From an uncultured Pirellulaceae bacterium (GTDB taxonomy: Bacteria > Planctomycetota > Planctomycetia > Pirellulales > Pirellulaceae), in assembly GCA_938083195.1 (NCBI GenBank), contig CALKCK010000029.1, positions 1 through 46,991 of the forward strand: 46,991 nt of DNA, read 5' to 3'. The first letter of the stretch is position 1. Each line of letters starts with the position of its first letter. The notes below the pieces were generated by a model. It was not told the DNA's origin. It saw only the letters and a program-made list of their open reading frames with translations, and did not search any database. The translations under genes and the position numbers were made by a program. This document shows, in pieces, positions 26,826 through 36,549 of this stretch.

Positions 26826-27485
26826 TCAGAAAGAGTAATTCAAACCGACCAAGAGCGCCGGGGCTTGTTCGATCACCTGCTGGCGAGCCGCCGGCATCCA
26901 ATCCAAAATCCGCTCGTCGAACGGCTCTAGCTTAAGCCGTTTAAAAACGCCACCGATACGGAACGCGACTCCGCGATCGGTGCGATAATCGAACAAATAT
27001 CGATCTTGCCGAAACCGCTCGATCCCCGCCGCTAACTTATCGGTAGGCCGATTCGCAAATAAATTAACAGCATTCTCGACACGAGTTCCGTCAACCAATT
27101 CAATTTGATCGTAGAACCTTTCCAATTCACCGGGAAATTTCTCGTCCAGCAGTGCATCGAGAAACAATTCAATCACAACGTGCCCAAAGAACCTTGGACG
27201 CAACGAGTGATTGTCATCGAATACATCTCGAAGCGACACCGAAAATTCCACCACCATTTGATTGAATGCTGCGGTTTGATGAAACCACGAATCATCTTGA
27301 TGGTGCTGGACAACTCCACTTGCAATCTTTGCAACCAGCGGATCGTTCGACTCCGCAAATGCCAACGCACGACGTTCGCGAGCCCGACATTTTCGATCAC
27401 AACCGGACAACCAATCTGGAATACAACAACCGACAGCAAAATAAGGATCATCTAAAAAAGGCAAAGCATGGGCAAACGAATTCAT
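26826..27485 (-). CDS. Conserved hypothetical, distantly AcpH-like helical protein
   Basis: It has 219 residues from the ATG at 27485; an upstream start at 27539 adds 18 residues with no family match. The N-terminus MNSFAHALPFLDDPYFAVGC recalls the MNFLAHLHLA start of acyl-carrier-protein phosphodiesterase (AcpH). Scattered His/Asp residues are placed as in metal hydrolases of that helical fold: PDW (D24), GVVQHHQDDSWFH near 57-69, and FFGHVVIELFLDALL. Several cysteines (GCCIPDWLSGCDRKC) are unusual. A metal-dependent phosphodiesterase-like activity is possible but not shown. It has no operon partner apart from the MocA gene 96 bases upstream on the same strand. Confidence 0.6.
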   Translation of the reverse strand: MNSFAHALPFLDDPYFAVGCCIPDWLSGCDRKCRARERRALAFAESNDPLVAKIASGVVQHHQDDSWFHQTAAFNQMVVEFSVSLRDVFDDNHSLRPRFFGHVVIELFLDALLDEKFPGELERFYDQIELVDGTRVENAVNLFANRPTDKLAAGIERFRQDRYLFDYRTDRGVAFRIGGVFKRLKLEPFDERILDWMPAARQQVIEQAPALLVGLNYSF

Positions 27486-27581
27486 CGTGACAAACCAACT
27501 TTTAAAACCAACCTGCCACCATGCAGTCGCCCACAACACTTACCTAACGGCCCGGGATTACGAGCCACGATGAACGGAGCT

Positions 27582-28733
27582 CTAAACGTCAGCCTTCTGA
27601 ACATCTTGCCAGCTTCGCGACGCGCCGCTTTCCAATACAGCGTCGCAGATCTTTTGTGTTTCTAAGGCATCCCGAAAGGTTGGCCCAGCAGGAGTCCCAG
27701 ATTCCAAACCTTGGATGAAATCAGCAACCTGATGCACGAAACTATGCTCATAGCCAATATTCAAACCAGGCACCCACCAATTCCCCATATAAGGGTGATC
27801 ACCATCGGATACATGAATCGATCGCCAGCCACGCATCGGCCCTTCGAGCCGATGGTCAAAGTATTCAAGGCGATGCAAATCGTGAAGATCCCATTTGATC
27901 GAAGCGTGTTCACCATTAATTTCAAACGTATAAAGTGCTTTGTGCCCTCGTGCGTATCGAGTCGATTCGAACAAGCCCAGCGAACCGTTATCAAAGTGGC
28001 ACAAAAATGCACAGGCGTCATCAATTGTTACCTTTTGAACCTCTCCAGTATCCTGATGGACGCGTTCTTTAATAAACGTTTCGGTCATCGCAGATACATC
28101 TTTGATTCCACCATTGAGCCAAATTGCGGTATCAATGCAATGTGCTAAAAGGTCACCGGTGACTCCGGATCCGGCAGCATCGGCATCCAACCGCCAAAGC
28201 GCCTCGCCACCTTGCGGCAGGTCTTCCGAGATCGTCCAATCCTGCAAAAAATTAGCTCGATAATGAAAAATCCGACCAAGGTTTCCGCTATCGATAATAT
28301 TTTTGGCAAACGTAACCGCAGGCACCCGGCGGTAGTTGTACCAAACCATGTTATTGACGCCGGCTTTCTCAACCGCCTCACACATCGCTTCCCCTTCAGC
28401 GACATCCATCGCGATTGGTTTTTCGCAGAGAATCATCTTGCCAGCTTCCGCTGCCGCAATTGAAATCTCTTTGTGGAGATTGTTTGGAACACAGATATCA
28501 ACCGCGTCAATATCGTCCCGAGCGATCAAGGCACGCCAATCCGTTTCCACGGATTCATAACCCCAATTGTCCGCAAACTCCTGAGCCTTTTCGGCATTGC
28601 GTGCACAGAGGGCCTTCAAAACTGGCTCATACTCAAGCTCGAAAAAATTACCCACCGTCGCGTACGCATTGGTATGGGCCTTTCCCATAAATCCGTAACC
28701 AATCATCCCGATATTAAGTGGCTTTTTCGCCAT
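27582..28733 (-). CDS. Gfo/Idh/MocA family oxidoreductase
   Basis: It has 383 residues. The NAD-binding N-domain begins [20 protein letters not shown]. The family motif [10 protein letters not shown], with the conserved EKP lysine, is near 98-107. The C-terminal alpha/beta domain has the substrate region [15 protein letters not shown], with the usual catalytic-type Asp-x3-His placement (GDLLAHCID). No signal peptide, so cytoplasmic. It is the last of three leftward genes with a sugar-phosphate-isomerase-like TIM barrel and a cupin isomerase. It probably oxidises a sugar or cyclitol ring hydroxyl for later isomerisation; the exact substrate cannot be read. Confidence 0.88.
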   Translation of the reverse strand: MAKKPLNIGMIGYGFMGKAHTNAYATVGNFFELEYEPVLKALCARNAEKAQEFADNWGYESVETDWRALIARDDIDAVDICVPNNLHKEISIAAAEAGKMILCEKPIAMDVAEGEAMCEAVEKAGVNNMVWYNYRRVPAVTFAKNIIDSGNLGRIFHYRANFLQDWTISEDLPQGGEALWRLDADAAGSGVTGDLLAHCIDTAIWLNGGIKDVSAMTETFIKERVHQDTGEVQKVTIDDACAFLCHFDNGSLGLFESTRYARGHKALYTFEINGEHASIKWDLHDLHRLEYFDHRLEGPMRGWRSIHVSDGDHPYMGNWWVPGLNIGYEHSFVHQVADFIQGLESGTPAGPTFRDALETQKICDAVLESGASRSWQDVQKADV

Positions 28734-28874
28734 ATTTCCGATTCCTCAAGAATTAAAATTTGTCTGTAACTTTATAATCAGGCCAGTGATTGCACCAGCG
28801 AACGACCTTCCAACCGAACCACTTTTTTCGCCGACAACCGGGGCAAAACCACGGTCGTTTCCAGCGAATTTTCT

Positions 28875-29897
28875 CTAACCGTGGGCTTCTTGGACTGCAA
28901 TCATCGATGCAAGGATTGTGTTCCAGGTCTCAGGCGACTCAAGCATCGCGTTAGGGAACATACATCCATCCCAGCAAATATGCTGGATCCCTCTGGCTTC
29001 GGCATCTTGCAACCAATACTTGGAACACTCAACAATGTCGAGCTTGCCGTTGGGATCGTCTGCTGGACAATGCTTTCCCGTTTTATCGTGGTCACCAGCG
29101 CCGTGAACTTCACCATCGTTTTGAGCCACGTGAAAATCATTCGTCCATGGTCGCAACTTATCCGTCATTGTCTTATAAGCGGCCCAAAATTCTTCATCCG
29201 AATAGCCATCTTGCAACAACGCATGCTCGGGAGCGTTGTAACCCATGAGATACAGATAGGTGTGAGCAAGATCTGCTTGAAAGCCAAGTGTCTCAGGCAT
29301 TCCGACTTCTTCAAGAAGGTCGAGCATATCTTTCCAAGAGTGCATCCCGGCCCAGCAAATTTCTCCTTCTGCGGCAAGTCGCTCTCCATGGTCCGCTGCA
29401 ATTTTGGCGGCTTCCTTAAACGTGGCAGCAATCTTCGCGGTGTTGGCACCTGGATTTTCGCGCCATTGATCCACTCCAAATTCAGCGGAATCAATTCGAA
29501 TACTACCGTACGTTCGAACGCCATGATCATTGAAAACGCTGGCAATGTGGCAAGCCTTCTTAACCGCAGTTAAAAACTTGTCGGTCGCTTCAGCATCTCC
29601 CATCGCACTATCACCGACAGTTCCCGGCCACACCGGAGCTACCAGTGTTCCGACATTCAAGCCCTTGCTTTGAATTAGATCCGCAATCCCACGCAATTCA
29701 TCTTCCGACGCATCTGGATCGGTATGCGGCAGAAACAGAAAATAGTCAACGCCTTCAAATTTCCGTCCATTGACTTCGGCTGCCACGGTCAGATCGAGCA
29801 TTCGCTCAAGGCTGATTGGCGGCTCTTGCCCCTCATCAGTTCCTTTTCCAACAAGTCCAGGCCACATCGCGTTATGAAGTTTTAGTTGCTTGCTCAT
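28875..29897 (-). CDS. Sugar isomerase/epimerase-like TIM barrel (AP endonuclease 2 fold)
   Basis: It has 340 residues. The start [19 protein letters not shown] and the barrel strands match the xylose-isomerase-like TIM-barrel family. Probable metal ligands appear in order: Glu in [10 protein letters not shown], Asp in [13 protein letters not shown], His in [14 protein letters not shown], and an acidic residue in [11 protein letters not shown] where Glu is more usual. It sits between the MocA oxidoreductase (141-base gap) and the cupin gene (82-base gap) on one strand, and is therefore likely to isomerise or epimerise the keto-sugar made by the oxidoreductase. Substrate unknown. Confidence 0.82.
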   Translation of the reverse strand: MSKQLKLHNAMWPGLVGKGTDEGQEPPISLERMLDLTVAAEVNGRKFEGVDYFLFLPHTDPDASEDELRGIADLIQSKGLNVGTLVAPVWPGTVGDSAMGDAEATDKFLTAVKKACHIASVFNDHGVRTYGSIRIDSAEFGVDQWRENPGANTAKIAATFKEAAKIAADHGERLAAEGEICWAGMHSWKDMLDLLEEVGMPETLGFQADLAHTYLYLMGYNAPEHALLQDGYSDEEFWAAYKTMTDKLRPWTNDFHVAQNDGEVHGAGDHDKTGKHCPADDPNGKLDIVECSKYWLQDAEARGIQHICWDGCMFPNAMLESPETWNTILASMIAVQEAHG

Positions 29898-29979
29898 CTG
29901 TTCCCTTAATATTTATTCTGACGTAAATCAGGTGATTAATTTGTTATCCAACGGGATTTAGGCATTGGCGATCCAACGA

Positions 29980-31230
29980 TCACGCCTTATGCCCCCCAAC
30001 CGACGGCAAGTCATCCCATGTATTGGGACCAAAATACCGTAGCCCTACCAATGGTTCTGAACCATTGTTCTCAACTTCCACCCCCGCAGATGCCGCATGG
30101 TGAGAAATAAATACCTCATCCTCACTGAGCTGACCGTAACGCATGATTACCGGAGTCTGCAGATCAAGTGCGCCAAGACGTCCTTTGCCTTGAACTGTAA
30201 TCCAACTACTTGCCCCTGGATCTTTCATTACACATTTACAACCGGGATCCACGGTCAACTCACGAGCCGTAAACAACTGCTCGCCATCAACCGTTCCGTA
30301 AACAATCCAGCGATCGCACCAACCAGGCCCCTGATCGGCAACGATCGGTTCCAAATAATTGTTGTCTTTAAAATTGGGGTCTACATTCTTTTCCCAATCC
30401 AGTTGACCAATAATAAAATCCAGATCCTGATGTTTCTCTTCAGGCATATCTTTGACCAATAACGACCATGGAACATATCGCCCTTCAACAATGTTTTGAA
30501 ACATGCCGAAAACGTCGCTGCCCCACTGAGGTTCATAAGTACACAACGAACCAGGAGCATGCAAAACTCCCGGCGGAATCAACCACCCAGTTCCGCGTTT
30601 CAGTCGATATGCCTTCGAGAGGTCAAGAATACCATTCTCACCCTTGCTCCAGTTCTCAAGGCATTTGCGAAGATCCTCTTTGGTTGTTCCTGGTTCTAGC
30701 CCCATAAAGGTGTGAGGGAAATTGTTATCGCAATTATTGTATTGAGGTGGGAAATAATAACTCTCCGGTTTCCCCTCCTGGCCGACCAGCGCTGCATCAT
30801 CAAAGCTTTGATGCATGTGATGCGGAATGGGCCCCATATTGTCGAAGAACTTTGAATACACCGGCCACTTTTTATATTTGTCCCACATCTGGGATCCAAT
30901 CAAAGCTGCCCCGCATTCCTCAACAGCATCTCTGAGAAGAAACGCCTCACCCTCAAAACGACAAAAACTGAGACCCTCAGTTGGTTCTCGGTTTTCGTTG
31001 GCACATTCAGTGGTACTCCCAAACCAACGTTCATCGATTCCACCTCGCTCGGCACCCATGGCATAATAATCATCCGGATGAAGGCGAATCCGCTTCCCTG
31101 GGTGCAAGAAACTTCTTGGAACCCAAGTCGGGGTTAACCGCAAAAGCCCCCCCGTCGCATCCATGGCTCGGTCAAGAATTTGACGCACGTTATCAGTTGA
31201 TGTTACGGGAAGTGACTGCGAAGAGACCAT
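29980..31230 (-). CDS. Cupin-type sugar isomerase (mannose-6-phosphate isomerase-like)
   Basis: It has 416 residues and a double-cupin layout. The metal-binding histidines are in PIPHHMHQSFDD (about 140-150) and LIPPGVLHAPGSLC. The first part has TWVPRSFLHPGKRIRLHP and FCRFEGEAFLLRDAVEE. A second, weaker cupin near 320-400 contains ELTVDPGCKCVMKDP and EVFISHHAA. It resembles class I mannose-6-phosphate isomerases and related planctomycete cupins rather than any one characterised enzyme. First gene of the leftward cluster; divergent from the DUF4432 epimerase across a 122-base gap, which suggests a shared sugar regulon. Confidence 0.72.
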   Translation of the reverse strand: MVSSQSLPVTSTDNVRQILDRAMDATGGLLRLTPTWVPRSFLHPGKRIRLHPDDYYAMGAERGGIDERWFGSTTECANENREPTEGLSFCRFEGEAFLLRDAVEECGAALIGSQMWDKYKKWPVYSKFFDNMGPIPHHMHQSFDDAALVGQEGKPESYYFPPQYNNCDNNFPHTFMGLEPGTTKEDLRKCLENWSKGENGILDLSKAYRLKRGTGWLIPPGVLHAPGSLCTYEPQWGSDVFGMFQNIVEGRYVPWSLLVKDMPEEKHQDLDFIIGQLDWEKNVDPNFKDNNYLEPIVADQGPGWCDRWIVYGTVDGEQLFTARELTVDPGCKCVMKDPGASSWITVQGKGRLGALDLQTPVIMRYGQLSEDEVFISHHAASAGVEVENNGSEPLVGLRYFGPNTWDDLPSVGGHKA

Positions 31231-31352
31231 ATCTAATTATTTTTCGAACAAGGACATGCGTAAACGAAGTAAAAGTTTTAAGCTGTTTTAGGAAGCTCTG
31301 CAAGCATTTACCAGCTAGTAACTTCTTCATCAACACGAGAGTGAAAAAAAAC

Positions 31353-32492
31353 ATGAATTCCAGCACCACCGACCTACTCAACCTATCCTTCACCTCCCAA
31401 CAAAATTTCACTGGAGGCTCGAATACTCTCGGTTGGAATTTTCACCGAATGGAGACGGGACAGAGCTGCGGAGTTGACAAATTGACGGCTCGCTGCGGCA
31501 GCAAGGCAATTGACATACTCCCTACGCGAGGAATGGGGATCTGGCAAGCCAAAAACGGCGACGTGCGGTTCGGCTGGGATTCACCAGTTTCAGGCCCCAT
31601 TCACCCGATGTGGGTCGACGTGAACGAACCAAGCGGATTGGGATGGCTCGATGGATTTGATGAAATGATGGTCCGCTGCGGGCTGTCCAACAATGGGGCT
31701 CCTGAATTTGACACCAATGGCCAACTCGTCTGGCCGCTGCACGGTCGAATCGCCAACCTACCAGCGAGCCAACTAAGTGTTGAAATCGATGAGGGGGAAG
31801 GCAAAATTACGGTACGAGGAACGGTCGTTGAAAATCGATTTCATTTCCACCGCTTACGCCTAGAGACAACGATCAGCATGCAACTTGATTCGGATGAAAT
31901 CTCGATCACGGATTGCGTCACCAACCTTTCGGATCGACCGGACAACATCCAGATGCTTTACCACAATAACTTCGGTTCGCCCGTCCTCGAAAAAGGCAGT
32001 CGCTTTTTTGCGCCCATCAAGAAACTCGTCCCACGCAATCCTCATGCAGCATCTGGTTTAGACCACTGGGATCAATACGGAGCCCCCGATCCAAATTATG
32101 CAGAGCAAGTTTATTTTATGGAACTCGCGGCAGATGCCGAACAAGAATCTTTGGCCATGCTCAGCAATGCCCAACAGACGAACGCGGTCAGTATCCGCCA
32201 TAACACATCGCAGCTACCTTTTTTCTCACTTTGGAAAAACACGGTAGGCACATCCGACGGCTACGTGACAGGCCTTGAACCAGCCACAAACTTTCCCAAT
32301 CCGCATTCTTTCGAAAAGCAACATGATCGAACGATCCAACTACAGCCAGGCGATGACTACACAATGTCATTACACATTGGGCTTTTGACAGATTCGAATG
32401 CTATTCAAGCCGCCCTTGAAAAAATTAAAAAACTCCAACCGACAGCCACTGAAATTCACGATTGCCCAACCGACGATTGGTGCTCGACTTGA
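31353..32492 (+). CDS. DUF4432 aldose-1-epimerase-like protein
   Basis: It has 379 residues from the ATG at 31353; a GTG at 31341 is an alternative, and a longer frame back to 30981 runs through the neighbouring gene and is rejected. The galactose-mutarotase-like fold is shown by LPTRGMGIWQAKNGDVRFGW, PIHPMWVDVNEPSGLGWLDG, MMVRCGLSNNGAPE, LHGRIANLPAS and MLYHNNFGSPVLEKGSRF. GLEPATNFPN and the C-terminal QLQPGDDYTMSLHIGLL are also family pieces. It should interconvert anomers of a sugar or bind one. It diverges from the cupin-isomerase/TIM-barrel/MocA operon and is probably part of the same pathway. It converges on dihydroorotase with a 61-base gap. Confidence 0.85.
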   Translation: MNSSTTDLLNLSFTSQQNFTGGSNTLGWNFHRMETGQSCGVDKLTARCGSKAIDILPTRGMGIWQAKNGDVRFGWDSPVSGPIHPMWVDVNEPSGLGWLDGFDEMMVRCGLSNNGAPEFDTNGQLVWPLHGRIANLPASQLSVEIDEGEGKITVRGTVVENRFHFHRLRLETTISMQLDSDEISITDCVTNLSDRPDNIQMLYHNNFGSPVLEKGSRFFAPIKKLVPRNPHAASGLDHWDQYGAPDPNYAEQVYFMELAADAEQESLAMLSNAQQTNAVSIRHNTSQLPFFSLWKNTVGTSDGYVTGLEPATNFPNPHSFEKQHDRTIQLQPGDDYTMSLHIGLLTDSNAIQAALEKIKKLQPTATEIHDCPTDDWCST

Positions 32493-32553
32493 GGAACACT
32501 TGCGGTTAGAGATCGCCATCAAGAGCCCCTCCAAAAACACTTTGCCCGAATCT

Positions 32554-33867
32554 TTAGTGCCGATATTCAATCTCTTTCCCGAGGACCGATGCATCAAATT
32601 GCGATTGGCCATTTTCTAAACGAAAAACCTGGTGCCCCATCACCCACGTCGCAACTGGCCACCCAGTTAGCTCAGTGCCATGCCAGGGAGTCCAGCCACA
32701 TTTTGTTTCCTGATTCTCATTAAGAACGGTTTGAGACAGGCTCAAGTCGACTAACGTTAAGTCAGCATCATAGCCGACTTCGATTCTTCCTTTGTTTTCT
32801 ATTTGCCAAACCCTCGCCGGTTCAGCCGACATCCATTTTACTACTTGTTCCAACGTGCATTTACCGTGGCAAACCTGATTGAGCATCAATGCCAACGAAT
32901 TCTCAACAGCGGGAAGACCGGAAGGGCATTCGGGATAGGGTTGTTGCTTTTCCTCAATCGTATGGGGAGCATGATCCGTGGCGATGACAGTGATCACGCC
33001 ATCAAGCAGCGCCTGCCATAATTTCTGATTGTCGGATTTGGTTTTAATGGATGGATTCATCTTGACCAACGACCCGAGCGATGCGTAATCGTCGACATTG
33101 AAAAACAAATGGTGAGGACATATTTCAGCGGTAATCAAATCACCTCCAGCTGCAATGAGATCGATCTCAGCTGCGGTCGAGACATGCAGCACATGAAAAG
33201 GATGTTGATGGCGAATGGCAAGATCGATTGCCCGTTGCGTGGCAATCAAAGCAGCGCGATGGTCACGAACTCGAGAGTGGTCTGCAATGTCCTTCGAATT
33301 CGCATAGCGAGCAGCGTTTTCCCGGACGGTCGATTCGTCCTCGCAGTGGGCACAAATTGGCAGCGTTGTTTCGGCAAAAATAGTTTCTAACGCAGCCTGC
33401 TCATCCACCAGTAAATTACCCGTGCTCGAGCCAATAAAAATTTTAATTCCAGGAGTTCGCTTGGCATGTCGAAGTTCACCGACATTATCGGTGGTCGCCC
33501 CAATATAAAACCCGTAATTAACAAGCGAACGACTCTGAGCCAATTTCAATTTGTCGTGCAATGCATCCACCGTCACGGTATTGGGAACCGTATTCGGCAT
33601 TTCCAAAAAGCTGGTCACTCCTCCCTTCGCACAGGCCCGGGAAGCATGAACAAGATCTTCTTTATGGGTCAATCCAGGCTCACGAAAATGCACCTGATCG
33701 TCAATCACTCCCGGTATTAAATGCTTTCCAACTGCATCGACCGTCCGGTCAACGGCCGTTTGAATTGCTACATCAATCGCCGCAATTTTCGTTCCCTCAA
33801 CCAACACCGACGTCTCAACCGAGCCCTCGGGTAAAACAACCACAGCATTTTTAATTAGCGTTTTCAT
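32554..33867 (-). CDS. pyrC: Dihydroorotase, class I
   Basis: Closes carbamoyl-aspartate to dihydroorotate in pyrimidine synthesis. It has 437 residues. Amidohydrolase motifs: [20 protein letters not shown] near 49-68, carboxylysine candidate K in [12 protein letters not shown], His in ICAHCEDE, His in [21 protein letters not shown], and the catalytic Asp in [10 protein letters not shown]. The C-terminal [16 protein letters not shown] is standard. One oddity: the first His of the usual HxH metal pair is Gln (Q58, in DDQVHFR), so the binuclear site must differ. The same [10 protein letters not shown] variant occurs, as I recall, in other bacterial dihydroorotases of this subgroup, so it is probably functional. 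Single gene; neighbours are not pyrimidine genes. Confidence 0.88.
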   Translation of the reverse strand: MKTLIKNAVVVLPEGSVETSVLVEGTKIAAIDVAIQTAVDRTVDAVGKHLIPGVIDDQVHFREPGLTHKEDLVHASRACAKGGVTSFLEMPNTVPNTVTVDALHDKLKLAQSRSLVNYGFYIGATTDNVGELRHAKRTPGIKIFIGSSTGNLLVDEQAALETIFAETTLPICAHCEDESTVRENAARYANSKDIADHSRVRDHRAALIATQRAIDLAIRHQHPFHVLHVSTAAEIDLIAAGGDLITAEICPHHLFFNVDDYASLGSLVKMNPSIKTKSDNQKLWQALLDGVITVIATDHAPHTIEEKQQPYPECPSGLPAVENSLALMLNQVCHGKCTLEQVVKWMSAEPARVWQIENKGRIEVGYDADLTLVDLSLSQTVLNENQETKCGWTPWHGTELTGWPVATWVMGHQVFRLENGQSQFDASVLGKEIEYRH

Positions 33868-34062
33868 CTTTAAGACCTTCTACTCAATACCATTCGACTT
33901 CGCCTGATCATACGAATTGGCTGTTGATTTGTCTGTAGGACTGATTTGATTCATCGCTCCCAAAATCTCCAAAGTACACCAGCGGCACGGGTTGGAAATC
34001 CTAGCTTTCAACGCCATACTTTATTTCGAACTTAGAATACCCCGCCGCAGGAAGTTAAGCCG

Positions 34063-36528
34063 ATGCAGGACGAAACCTTTGAAAAACTTGGCCAATTTTA
34101 CCTAGGCAAACAATACGACATGGATCGCCGCGAGCGAACCGAACAATACCTGCTGTACGATTCCCGCGATCTCTGTACGCACGCCGTTGTCGTCGGCATG
34201 ACAGGAAGCGGAAAAACCGGATTGTGCATTGACCTGCTCGAAGAAGCCGCAATGGACAATATTCCGGCGATTGTTATCGACCCCAAAGGCGACATCTCGA
34301 ACTTACTCTTAACCTTCCCCGAGCTCAGTGCGGAAGAATTTCTCCCTTGGATCGATGAGGGGCAGGCAGATCGAAAAGGACTGTCTAGCGAAGAATTTGC
34401 TAAAGAAGAAGCAGGGAAATGGAAAGACGGTTTAGCCGGATGGGGGCTAGACGGTGACCGCATCAAAAAAATGCGGGAAAAAACTGAGATGCGAATCTAC
34501 ACCCCCGGCAGTAATTCAGGACGCCCACTCAATATCCTGAAATCATTCGCTGCGCCGGCTCCTGAAATCATTAATCAGACAGACTCACTCAATGAAAGAA
34601 TTAGCTCCGCCGTATCGGGGCTTCTCGGACTGATTGGTATCGATGCCGATCCAATCAATTCGTCGGAACACATTTTAATCTCTAAAATTCTCGACCACTA
34701 TTGGAAACAGCAACAGGACCTAGACCTTGCTCGATTGATTCAACAAATCCTCGACCCTCCTTTCGAGCGTTTTGGAATTTTGGAATTGGAAGACTTTTGC
34801 TCTCGTAAAGATCGTCAGGCACTGGCGATGACACTAAACAACCTCCTTGCCTCTCCATCCTTTTCCAGTTGGATGCAAGGAGAACCGATCGACATTAAAA
34901 AGATGTTGCACACCGAGTCTGGCAAGCCGTGCATTTCGATCATTTCAATCGCACATTTGTCAGAAAATGAGCGAATGTTCTTTGTAACGCTCATCCTCAA
35001 TGAAATGATCACCTGGATGCGCTCGCAAGCCGGAACCTCCAGCTTGCGAGCGATTCTTTACATGGATGAAGTCTTTGGATATTTCCCCCCAACCAAAAAC
35101 CCTCCCTCGAAGCAACCGATGCTGACCCTACTTAAACAGGCTCGCGCCTACGGACTCGGCTGCGTCCTCGCCACCCAAAACCCAGTCGACCTTGACTACA
35201 AAGGACTTTCCAATGCAGGCACTTGGTTTCTGGGGCGACTGCAAACGGAACGAGATAAAATGAGAGTCCTTGAAGGACTCGAGGGAGCTTCTGCCCAGGC
35301 TGGAGCAAAATTCGATCGAAGCCAAATGGAAAAAACCCTCGCGGGACTTGGAAGCCGTGTTTTTCTTATGAATAATGTTCACGAAGATCACCCAGTCCTC
35401 TTCGAAACGAGATGGGCCATGTCCTATCTTCGAGGACCATTAACGCGAAACCAATTGCAAAAACTAACCCAGCAACACAACATCAACTCACCGGCACCCA
35501 AGCCGAATGAACAACCAGCCCTCCCAGCAACTCCGCTTCAAACCGACCTCTCAAGTGCTACTGACCAGCAACCTCCAACCCTGACAACATCACAAATCCA
35601 AGCGATGATTCCAAAGGCGATCCCTCAATTTATCGTCCAACCCGAGAGTAATACGGAGCCCACCGATCGCGTCGTTTACGAACCAGGCCTGTTCGCCACT
35701 GGACGCCTGCATTACGTGAGAGCCTCTTACAAAATTGACCAGTGGCTCGACCGGTCGATGTTAACATTCATTCATGCGGGGGAAATGCCCAACGAAATCT
35801 GGGAAAAATCTCAACAGGTTCTGAAGCCTTTCAATCCGAATCCAACTGCTGCTGGTGAACTCACACTCTCAACCCCAACCCCAGAGTTGCAAGCCTCAAA
35901 GAATTACACACATTGGAAAAAATCCCTCGTTGACTTTTTATATCAAAAACACGAACTAACGATATGGAAATGCGAAGAACTGAAACAATACTCTGACGCC
36001 GAAGAGTCTTTAGGCGATTTCAAGGTTCGCATTGAACAAATGGCCTCAGAACACCGCGACGGAGAAGTAGACAAACTTAGACAAAAACATGGAAAACGTT
36101 TCGCTACGCTCGAGGGAAAAATCAAGCGAGCGGAAGATAAGGTCGAAATCCAAACCGAACAATATGAACAAAGCCGCACGTCATTGCTGACGACACTCGG
36201 AACCACTCTCGTCGGCGTCTTGATGGGACGACGGTCAACTCGAAACGCATCTTCTTCGGTTCGCTCTTACAGCCGATCCTCAAAAGAAAAATCAGACATC
36301 AGACGAGCCGAGGACAAGCTTAAGGACCTAGAGGACGAAATCGAAGCCTTAAACCAAGAATTCGAAGAAGATGTAAACTGCCTTAGCAACAAACTCGCCG
36401 TTGAAAACCTAGAATACACCGAGCATCCACTCGCGCCTCGCAAAAGCGACATCTCAATCGAAAAATACGAAATCCACTGGCTTCCGTTTCGAGTAGATTC
36501 GCAAGGCGGTTTGGAACAACTATTTTAG
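34063..36528 (+). CDS. HerA/DUF87-like ATPase with coiled-coil C-terminus
   Basis: It has 821 residues. It is an additional-strand catalytic (HerA/FtsK-type) ATPase: Walker A GMTGSGKTGL at 45-54, IVIDPKGDISNLLL near 71, Walker B ILYMDEVFGYFPP near 328-340, sensor/ATQNP in LATQNPVDLDYKG, and GRLQTERDKMR after it. Between the ATPase and the tail is a proline-rich linker (about 475-525). The last ~200 residues are strongly charged and predicted coiled coil (EGKIKRAEDKVEIQTEQYEQ, KLKDLEDEIEALNQEFEE), broken by a short hydrophobic stretch (LLTTLGTTLVGVLMG). It is longer than archaeal HerA (about 500) and has no NurA nuclease neighbour. A DNA-translocase or membrane-tethered motor role is possible; function is not established. 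Confidence 0.82.
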   Translation: MQDETFEKLGQFYLGKQYDMDRRERTEQYLLYDSRDLCTHAVVVGMTGSGKTGLCIDLLEEAAMDNIPAIVIDPKGDISNLLLTFPELSAEEFLPWIDEGQADRKGLSSEEFAKEEAGKWKDGLAGWGLDGDRIKKMREKTEMRIYTPGSNSGRPLNILKSFAAPAPEIINQTDSLNERISSAVSGLLGLIGIDADPINSSEHILISKILDHYWKQQQDLDLARLIQQILDPPFERFGILELEDFCSRKDRQALAMTLNNLLASPSFSSWMQGEPIDIKKMLHTESGKPCISIISIAHLSENERMFFVTLILNEMITWMRSQAGTSSLRAILYMDEVFGYFPPTKNPPSKQPMLTLLKQARAYGLGCVLATQNPVDLDYKGLSNAGTWFLGRLQTERDKMRVLEGLEGASAQAGAKFDRSQMEKTLAGLGSRVFLMNNVHEDHPVLFETRWAMSYLRGPLTRNQLQKLTQQHNINSPAPKPNEQPALPATPLQTDLSSATDQQPPTLTTSQIQAMIPKAIPQFIVQPESNTEPTDRVVYEPGLFATGRLHYVRASYKIDQWLDRSMLTFIHAGEMPNEIWEKSQQVLKPFNPNPTAAGELTLSTPTPELQASKNYTHWKKSLVDFLYQKHELTIWKCEELKQYSDAEESLGDFKVRIEQMASEHRDGEVDKLRQKHGKRFATLEGKIKRAEDKVEIQTEQYEQSRTSLLTTLGTTLVGVLMGRRSTRNASSSVRSYSRSSKEKSDIRRAEDKLKDLEDEIEALNQEFEEDVNCLSNKLAVENLEYTEHPLAPRKSDISIEKYEIHWLPFRVDSQGGLEQLF

Positions 36529-36549
36529 CCAGCAACCGCTCAACAGACT

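Noticed and set aside
28881..29573. 230-codon plus-strand open frame
   Set aside because: Opposite the TIM-barrel isomerase gene; its composition is typical of an antisense shadow and no domain is recognisable.
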